DNA from: an uncultured Gammaproteobacteria bacterium
GTDB taxonomy: Bacteria; Pseudomonadota; Gammaproteobacteria; Pseudomonadales; Ketobacteraceae
Reading direction: 5' to 3'
Assembly: GCA_913063495.1 (NCBI GenBank)
Contig: CAJXXT010000001.1
Location: forward strand, 17,108-81,107
Length of the DNA: 64,000 nt
Positions 58,957 through 64,000 of this stretch are shown here, piece after piece. The notes beneath the pieces were generated by a model. It worked only from the letters and a program-made list of their open reading frames with translations. It made no database searches and was not told where the DNA came from. Both the position numbers and the translations under genes were made by a program. Each line of letters begins with the position of its first letter. Positions within the stretch are counted from its first letter, which is position 1.

Positions 58957-59699
58957 ACAACTATCGTAGGGGCCTCATCATTTTGCATTTTTCGTAACTT
59001 ATCTATTGCAGAGCGATGGCGCTTAAATGCAGCTGACTTTGAAATCCCCATCGAACGGGAGATTTCTTCGAAACTGTAACCATACATATAGTGGTATAAT
59101 ATAACCAATTCATGTTCCTCTTTCATTTTTGCAACATTATTCCATAACTGTTTACTAAGCACTTCACCTTCAGCTGTATGGTTATATTTTTCATCGATAA
59201 TTCCACTGATGTTGCTGTCAATACTCCCCTCACTTTCCAAAAGCAATGATACAGCTATATTAGAAATACTATTTGACCAATCTTCTAGATCTCCGCCCGA
59301 AGTTTTCCCTGATGGAAGCAATGACTCCCGCCGTTCTTTTGCATATACCTCTCGATAAATTTCTATATCGTGGCAATAGTGCTTTAAACCGTCTAGTAGC
59401 GTCCCTTTTATACGAAACGATGCAAACGTCTCAAACTTTGCGCCACGCGTAGGATCAAATCGATCTAAAGCGTCAATCAATCCAAGGCGTGCATTTTGTC
59501 TCAAGTCATCTAAAGAAACGCCATACCTCGCATAGCGAGAAAAGTACATCAAACTCCATGTTGTTGCTAGATGCAGGTAATGCTCTACCAATACGTTACG
59601 AGACTGAGTGCATTTTGTGCAAAAATATTTTTCCCACTCCTTATGGGGAATCGAAAGACCTGTAGATGAAGGCGACTTAACATCAACTAAAGCATCCAT
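58953..59699 (-). CDS. fliA: FliA-type flagellar sigma factor (sigma-28 family)
   Basis: The protein has 248 aa. Region 2 is clear at about 33-110: RNVLVEHYLHLA, then DLRQNARLGLIDALDRFDP and FETFASFRIKGTLLDGL, the FliA signature. Region 4 lies at about 190-240: a VILYHYMYGYSFEEISRSMG helix-turn-helix followed by KSAAFKRHRSA. The linker has an unusual acidic stretch. It would direct transcription of late flagellar genes. It starts 12 bases after fliP with only a weak ribosome site, so it is the last gene of the cluster, at a place where fliQ would normally stand. It could also be a system-specific sigma factor of the LafS kind. Confidence 0.82.
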   Translation of the reverse strand: MDALVDVKSPSSTGLSIPHKEWEKYFCTKCTQSRNVLVEHYLHLATTWSLMYFSRYARYGVSLDDLRQNARLGLIDALDRFDPTRGAKFETFASFRIKGTLLDGLKHYCHDIEIYREVYAKERRESLLPSGKTSGGDLEDWSNSISNIAVSLLLESEGSIDSNISGIIDEKYNHTAEGEVLSKQLWNNVAKMKEEHELVILYHYMYGYSFEEISRSMGISKSAAFKRHRSAIDKLRKMQNDEAPTIVV

Positions 59700-59711
59700 G
59701 CTCTAAATACG

Positions 59712-60458
59712 CTAAAAACTTGAAACCAAAGCTTGAGCAACCAATGCCCAACCTTCAATAAGTACAAACATCAATATCTTTATTGGCAAGGATATTGTCA
59801 TCGGGGGCACCATCATCATCCCCATTGACATGAGAATACTCGCAACGATGAGATCAATAGCCAAAAAGGGAAGAAATATCACAAAACCTATTTGAAATGC
59901 AGTTTGAAGCTCACTGAGTAGGAATGCGGTCACTAACTGGGTCATCGATATGTCATCTGCCGAATCCGGCACTTCCACATTAGCAAGCTCTAAAACAAGC
60001 GCAATGTCCTTATCCCGTGTTTGTGAAATCATAAATTCACGCACCGGCGCACTGGCATTATTTAATGCCGTGGTATCATCGATTTGTTTATCAATGTAGG
60101 GCTGTAAGGACTTCTCTTGAATTTGGTCGATGACAGGCGTCATAGTAAAGAGAGTCAACAATAGAGCCAAACCAATAATCACCGTATTTGGAGGCGTTGA
60201 TGGCATCCCAAAAGCATGTCTCAACATCGATAAAACAATAATAATTCGAGTAAACGATGTCGTTATAATCACAATTGCCGGTGCAAGGCTTAACACCGTC
60301 AGTAATGCAAGTATTTTTAATGAATTGGATACCGTCTCAGGTTCACCGTCCATTGACGGCATACTTAAGGTAAATATATCCCCTGCCGTACCAGCAAGCG
60401 TATTTGAGGACACCAGCATAAATGCCAATGGCACTAGCATAAAAAACAGTCTAGACAA
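59712..60458 (-). CDS. fliP: Flagellar export gate protein FliP
   Basis: The protein has 248 aa, full length. A cleavable signal (1-22) is followed by the FliP helices: SLAPAIVIITTSFTRIIIVLS, RHAFGMPSTPPNTVIIGLAL, and near the C-terminus LVTAFLLSELQTAFQIGFVIF and MMMVPPMTISLPIKILMFVL. FliP forms the core of the flagellar type III export gate with FliQ and FliR in the inner membrane. Those two partners are absent downstream. It is 14 bases from fliO and in the same operon. Confidence 0.95.
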   Translation of the reverse strand: MSRLFFMLVPLAFMLVSSNTLAGTAGDIFTLSMPSMDGEPETVSNSLKILALLTVLSLAPAIVIITTSFTRIIIVLSMLRHAFGMPSTPPNTVIIGLALLLTLFTMTPVIDQIQEKSLQPYIDKQIDDTTALNNASAPVREFMISQTRDKDIALVLELANVEVPDSADDISMTQLVTAFLLSELQTAFQIGFVIFLPFLAIDLIVASILMSMGMMMVPPMTISLPIKILMFVLIEGWALVAQALVSSF

Positions 60459-60472
60459 CGTGGTATAACCTC

Positions 60473-60901
60473 TTATTCTGTTTTATCTAAAGGAGTTACG
60501 GTATGGCTTTCTTTCGTTTGTACAACGAGCACATTCAGCCCATCGACATCCAATAAAATCGCCTTAACCCCATAAGAAACCTGTGTGGTCTCCAAGGTAG
60601 TTATTCTTTTCCCTTTGTGTTGTACATTGGGAAATGATGCTTGTTGCATCATTTTTTTTCTAATAAAAACGAAAACCCCTGCAGCGGCAAGCAACACAAT
60701 ACCCACACCGGCTATTCGAGTATAGATACGCGTATAGGAGACATCACTATGTTTAAAACCCGCTTTCAGCGCTGCTTCTTCCATAGTTTCAGAGTTTTTA
60801 ACGACGTCGCTTTCTGACCTAACATTGTCTTGTCCTGCTATTGCAAAACTACAACTTAAGTTAAGACAAAAAACGACGATAAATATCCGTATCAACATCA
60901 C
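60473..60901 (-). CDS. fliO: Flagellar protein FliO
   Basis: The protein has 142 aa. A signal sequence (1-22), a short periplasmic part, a membrane helix at about 63-82 (GVGIVLLAAAGVFVFIRKK), then a small cytoplasmic domain with ITTLETTQVSYGVKAILLDVDGLNVLVVQT, the usual FliO fold. FliO assists assembly of the FliP ring. It is placed between fliN and fliP as in most proteobacteria, 8 bases after fliN. Confidence 0.85.
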   Translation of the reverse strand: MMLIRIFIVVFCLNLSCSFAIAGQDNVRSESDVVKNSETMEEAALKAGFKHSDVSYTRIYTRIAGVGIVLLAAAGVFVFIRKKMMQQASFPNVQHKGKRITTLETTQVSYGVKAILLDVDGLNVLVVQTKESHTVTPLDKTE

Positions 60902-60909
60902 TGCTCACA

Positions 60910-61236
60910 TTAACCTTTAACGGCAACTTCAGTTAACTGAATACCGAACTGATCATCAACAACGACGAGATTCCCTCTGGCAACACAATTCCCATCAAGC
61001 ATTAAATCAATAGGCTCTACGGTGTTCGTTTCCAAAGAAAGTACATTATTTTCTTTCAAATTAAACAATTCGCCCACTGAAATCTGAGTCTTACCTAAAA
61101 TTGCCGTCAACTCGACTTTAACACCGCTCACTAAATCTATTTTGTTATTTCCCACTACGGCAACTCCTTGCTCTTTCTCAGGCAATTCACTTAATTCAAT
61201 ATTTTCTGCATCGCTATTCATTGTGCTATTGGTCAC
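60910..61236 (-). CDS. fliN: Flagellar C-ring protein FliN
   Basis: The protein has 108 aa. After a polar N-terminal tail of about 30 residues comes one SpoA domain: VKVELTAILGKTQISVGELF, EPIDLMLDGNCVARGNLVVV and DDQFGIQLTEV. This is the FliN signature. FliN forms the lower part of the switch complex and helps dock export substrates. It lies 12 bases after the FliM-like gene. Confidence 0.92.
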   Translation of the reverse strand: MTNSTMNSDAENIELSELPEKEQGVAVVGNNKIDLVSGVKVELTAILGKTQISVGELFNLKENNVLSLETNTVEPIDLMLDGNCVARGNLVVVDDQFGIQLTEVAVKG

Positions 61237-61248
61237 GTCGAACTCCAG

Positions 61249-62034
61249 TTAATTATTCGTTAACATTATGGCTTTTTTATTGTTACGTTTACCCAAATAT
61301 CCAGCGCAAACGGCATCACCATTATCATTACATAAAGGTATCATTTCATTTATATTCTTCCCTAGGCGAACAACATCTCCAACTTGAAGCTGTTGAAGCT
61401 CACCAAGGGTTAACTCTAAGGATGCAACAACTGCATTTAATGCCACATCTCCATTGATCACAGCTTTTTTAAGTGGTTGTAACCCTTTCTTTTTATCCAT
61501 TATCGGTACAGGCAATGAGATAAACCCATCAACAACATTACGACTAATCGCTAAATCAAAGGAGTGCCCATCAATAGATACTTCGAAAAAACACCAGCCA
61601 CAACCTTTAACCCAAGGCGACACATCTGTATCGTTTATTTCTTTGCTGTTTTCAGTGGCGGTTAACTCTTCTACTAGTTCCCGATAACAATCGACAATAA
61701 GTTGATTCTGCTCACCTGAAACATTCTCACTAACATCAGATGTTCCAAGCAACAACTTCATCTGGTGTTTTAATGAAGCATTATCTACGCGAAGGAACAT
61801 ATTTATATTTTTGTAAAAATACTGCTCTACCCCTAGGTCGTCACCTTCACTCTCGTTAATCAGGTTCTGAAGGGTAGTAACTTTCTTCGGAGCTAACTCT
61901 TGGGTTTCTTTTAATTCACAAAAAACATTGTGCTTCCCCACCCAAGAATTATTCCATCGCTGAAGTACAACCATTAGTTGAGCAACAATTGCGTCTTTTT
62001 GAGCAGAGGAATATAAAGTAAACGGTAACGCCAT
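61249..62034 (-). CDS. fliM: Short, divergent FliM-like switch protein
   Basis: The protein has 261 aa, against about 330 for typical FliM. The C-terminal 75 residues are a SpoA domain (VALNAVVASLELTLGELQQLQVGDVV is its core, quoted here only as a landmark from V187). The N-terminal EIDALL-type CheY-binding motif is absent; the protein instead starts with FTLYSSAQKD and a VLQRWNNSW segment that looks more like a SctQ/HrcQ-type protein. The middle CheC-like domain is not recognisable. It may still build the C-ring, but direct control by CheY in the usual manner is doubtful. It lies between a hook-type gene and fliN. Confidence 0.75.
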   Translation of the reverse strand: MALPFTLYSSAQKDAIVAQLMVVLQRWNNSWVGKHNVFCELKETQELAPKKVTTLQNLINESEGDDLGVEQYFYKNINMFLRVDNASLKHQMKLLLGTSDVSENVSGEQNQLIVDCYRELVEELTATENSKEINDTDVSPWVKGCGWCFFEVSIDGHSFDLAISRNVVDGFISLPVPIMDKKKGLQPLKKAVINGDVALNAVVASLELTLGELQQLQVGDVVRLGKNINEMIPLCNDNGDAVCAGYLGKRNNKKAIMLTNN

Positions 62035-62038
62035 CGAT

Positions 62039-64000
62039 TTATCGTCCTTTTACGCTGTTATACAGCTCTTCTAATATTTGATTGGTTACGTTAAGAACCT
62101 GAGAACTGGCTTGATAACCTCGCTGCACAATAATGATATCGGCAAATTCACGGGACAACTCCACGTTTGAAAGCTCTATATAACCTCCTTTAATCTTTCC
62201 AAGACCTTCATCGTTCGGTCGCCCAATTGAAATATTTCCACCATGGGTTAGCCGAAATTGTGTATCCCCTGCCGAAATCAAGTCATTTAAGTCGCTAAAA
62301 TGCGCTAAAGCCACATAATCAGACTCCAGAACATCTTCATTGGAATAAGTTAATATCAGCTGGCCGTTTTCATCAAACCGAGAATCTACTAATAGCCCTT
62401 TTGAACGCCCATCAATGTCTGCAACCTCAACCTCTGAGGGCGTTGTATTCGTTGTTACTCCTGAGAAGTCAAAAGTCACATCATTAATCACGTCGCCTTC
62501 AGGCCGAACAACAGCAATTTGTTGAAGAACTTCGGTATCACCATTGCTGTAGTTAACCGTAAGCACACCTTTTTCATCAAATGATGCTGTGGTTAACTCG
62601 CCTACCGTTTTTCCATCTGCACGTTCACCCGCAATAGTTGAGGTTTGATCATTAATGGCGGTAAATGTGCCTACGCCATTCTCATCTGTAAATACCAGGT
62701 CAAAATCAAATGATTCTTGGCCATCTACAACATAAGAAATGGTAACCCCGGATTCACTAGCAATAACTTCGCCATTTAGCGCGTCGTCATCTGCATCAAA
62801 AAGATTAAACGAGACCGAACCATCATTAGTACCAAATTCATTACCATCAGCGTCCATTGCGATAACAGACCATGCTGTTTTCGTTGAGGTTGAGCTTTCT
62901 TTTAAAAATTGAAGCTGAATGGTACGAATTTCACCTTCTGGGCTCATAACCTCAATAGTAACCGGCTCTCCTCCTTCAGGCGGTATTTCAACACCGTTAT
63001 CAACACTAGCATCCAGGTTACCCGTAACGTTAACTTTTGTTGTCGAAGCGGCAGGGGTTGTTAGCGCATCTTTAATAGAAAAATCTTCAATTTTTCCGCT
63101 ATCGGTTCTTGCTGCCACACGAAACCCGGTATCCGGATCCACTAGAAAGCCTTTGTCATCAAACTGATACGTTCCCGTATTACTAAACTGAACATCACCT
63201 TCATCACGAATGATAAAAAATGCATCTTCAATAGAAAACGTGGTTGCGGAACCACTTTCAGGCATTCCTTCAGTAAACGCAACGTCTCCCCCTGGCTTAA
63301 ATGAATCGGACAATTCAGTCTGTTCTAACACATCAAATAATTGAATATTCGCTAAAAATGTTTCAGTTTCTGTGATGGCATTACCTAGGTTAGAAAATTC
63401 TAATGTCTGAGCACTTGCTAGCTGTACACCATTGGTGTCCGTAACCATCACTTGCCAATCCGTCCCATCAAGCTTTTCGAATGAAAGGTGTACGGCAACA
63501 TTTCTTCCTGCACTATCAAACAATGAAAGTTCAATAGGATCCTGGTCATCGGCCGGGAATGTTGTTCCTTCTGCTGCTGTTGAGCTTAAACTTCCACTTA
63601 TCTTTGCTACACTGGTAACAATAGGGTCACTGGTAAGGTGATCTTGAATATTGATATCGGTGAGTTTGCCACCTGCGGTAATTCCAGCAACACGTTTCTC
63701 AGTACTGGCATCAATTAGAAATCCATTTTCACCAAATGTAAATTGCCCGGCACGCGTATACGATTGAGCAGTGCCGCTTGAGGTAGTACCACCACGACCA
63801 TCTCTTAATATGAAAAAGCCGTTACCATCAATAAACAGGTCCGTTGAGTTTCCAGTAGCGTTCGAGTCTCCTGCAGAAAATCGCACCGAGCCTCCGTCAA
63901 CTTGCACGCCATTACCCGGTATCCCTCGCTCTGGATTACCTCCCGCTAGCTCCCGATAAAATACGTCACGTCCTTTGTATCCTGGAGTATTTAAGTTAGC
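62039..64000 (-). CDS. flgE: Flagellar hook-type protein (FlgE-like), start outside the window, with duplicated domain
   Basis: The frame is open from the window edge for 653 codons. The first visible residues, ANLNTPGYKGRD, are the conserved N-terminal rod/hook motif, so only about 20 residues are missing. The C-terminus (GYIELSNVELSREFADII, QRGYQASSQVLN) is the other half of the D0 domain. Between them a domain beginning GNGFFILRDG near 63838 recurs near 63235 as EDAFFIIRDEG, with matching GFL-I/V-D, VA-G/A and W-x-V-x-A/T-D blocks. The protein is thus much longer than a typical 400-residue hook protein. It could be a system-specific hook or a distal-rod protein. It lies 4 bases before the FliM-like gene, an uncommon neighbour. 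Confidence 0.82.
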   Translation of the reverse strand, partial: ANLNTPGYKGRDVFYRELAGGNPERGIPGNGVQVDGGSVRFSAGDSNATGNSTDLFIDGNGFFILRDGRGGTTSSGTAQSYTRAGQFTFGENGFLIDASTEKRVAGITAGGKLTDINIQDHLTSDPIVTSVAKISGSLSSTAAEGTTFPADDQDPIELSLFDSAGRNVAVHLSFEKLDGTDWQVMVTDTNGVQLASAQTLEFSNLGNAITETETFLANIQLFDVLEQTELSDSFKPGGDVAFTEGMPESGSATTFSIEDAFFIIRDEGDVQFSNTGTYQFDDKGFLVDPDTGFRVAARTDSGKIEDFSIKDALTTPAASTTKVNVTGNLDASVDNGVEIPPEGGEPVTIEVMSPEGEIRTIQLQFLKESSTSTKTAWSVIAMDADGNEFGTNDGSVSFNLFDADDDALNGEVIASESGVTISYVVDGQESFDFDLVFTDENGVGTFTAINDQTSTIAGERADGKTVGELTTASFDEKGVLTVNYSNGDTEVLQQIAVVRPEGDVINDVTFDFSGVTTNTTPSEVEVADIDGRSKGLLVDSRFDENGQLILTYSNEDVLESDYVALAHFSDLNDLISAGDTQFRLTHGGNISIGRPNDEGLGKIKGGYIELSNVELSREFADIIIVQRGYQASSQVLNVTNQILEELYNSVKGR

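Overview
The window is bacterial and looks like an accessory region of a marine-type, moderately AT-rich gammaproteobacterium. The evidence for this is proteobacterial-style flagellar genes (fliM, fliN, fliO, fliP and a sigma-28 gene), strong AGGAG ribosome binding sites, and polymorphic YD-repeat toxins. The genus cannot be fixed from the sequence alone. I see no rRNA, tRNA, CRISPR array, transposase or phage gene.

Layout. Positions 1-2709 hold the start of a membrane sulfatase-like gene that leaves the window, an Asp/Asn beta-hydroxylase-like gene and a membrane-anchored SGNH hydrolase. Positions 3165-29128 (minus strand) hold giant YD-repeat toxin A (7871 aa), its putative immunity gene, and two displaced toxin tips with one surviving immunity gene. 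Positions 29129-30325 hold a shared promoter region and an SGNH-type lipoprotein on the plus strand. Positions 30435-56644 (minus strand) hold giant YD-repeat toxin B (7721 aa), two membrane-anchored putative immunity genes, a decayed displaced tip with a pentapeptide-repeat immunity gene, and the stub of a further tip. Positions 56950-58956 hold a second membrane sulfatase, a paralogue of the one at the left edge. Positions 58953-64000 hold a minus-strand flagellar cluster: hook-type protein, FliM-like, FliN, FliO, FliP and a FliA-type sigma factor.

How the parts fit together. Both giants share one plan: a leaderless N-terminus, YD repeats, a very large beta-domain insertion, more YD repeats with two smaller insertions, a LysM domain, a hydrophobic segment, a Gly/Ala-rich pre-toxin region, and a variable C-terminal tip. 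The tip starts at the motif STNG. The DNA behind it, AGTACAAACGG, occurs six times in the window, always in the same strand and codon phase: once inside each giant gene and once at the start of each of four displaced tips. The displaced copies follow a terminator or the end of an immunity gene and show almost no other upstream homology to the giant genes. The locus therefore reads as two arrays of [11-bp site, tip, immunity, terminator] cassettes behind a giant promoter-proximal core. Recombination between 11-bp sites would delete the front cassette and fuse the next tip in frame. This is the most unusual feature of the window.

The displaced tips show frameshifts, a nonsense codon, a ten-G tract and truncation, while their immunity genes remain open. 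That pattern is expected if immunity to former or neighbouring toxins is kept while the toxin decays. The flagellar cluster is also unusual: fliQ, fliR, flhB and flhA do not follow fliP, the FliM-like protein lacks the usual N-terminal CheY-binding motif, and the hook-type protein carries a duplicated domain.
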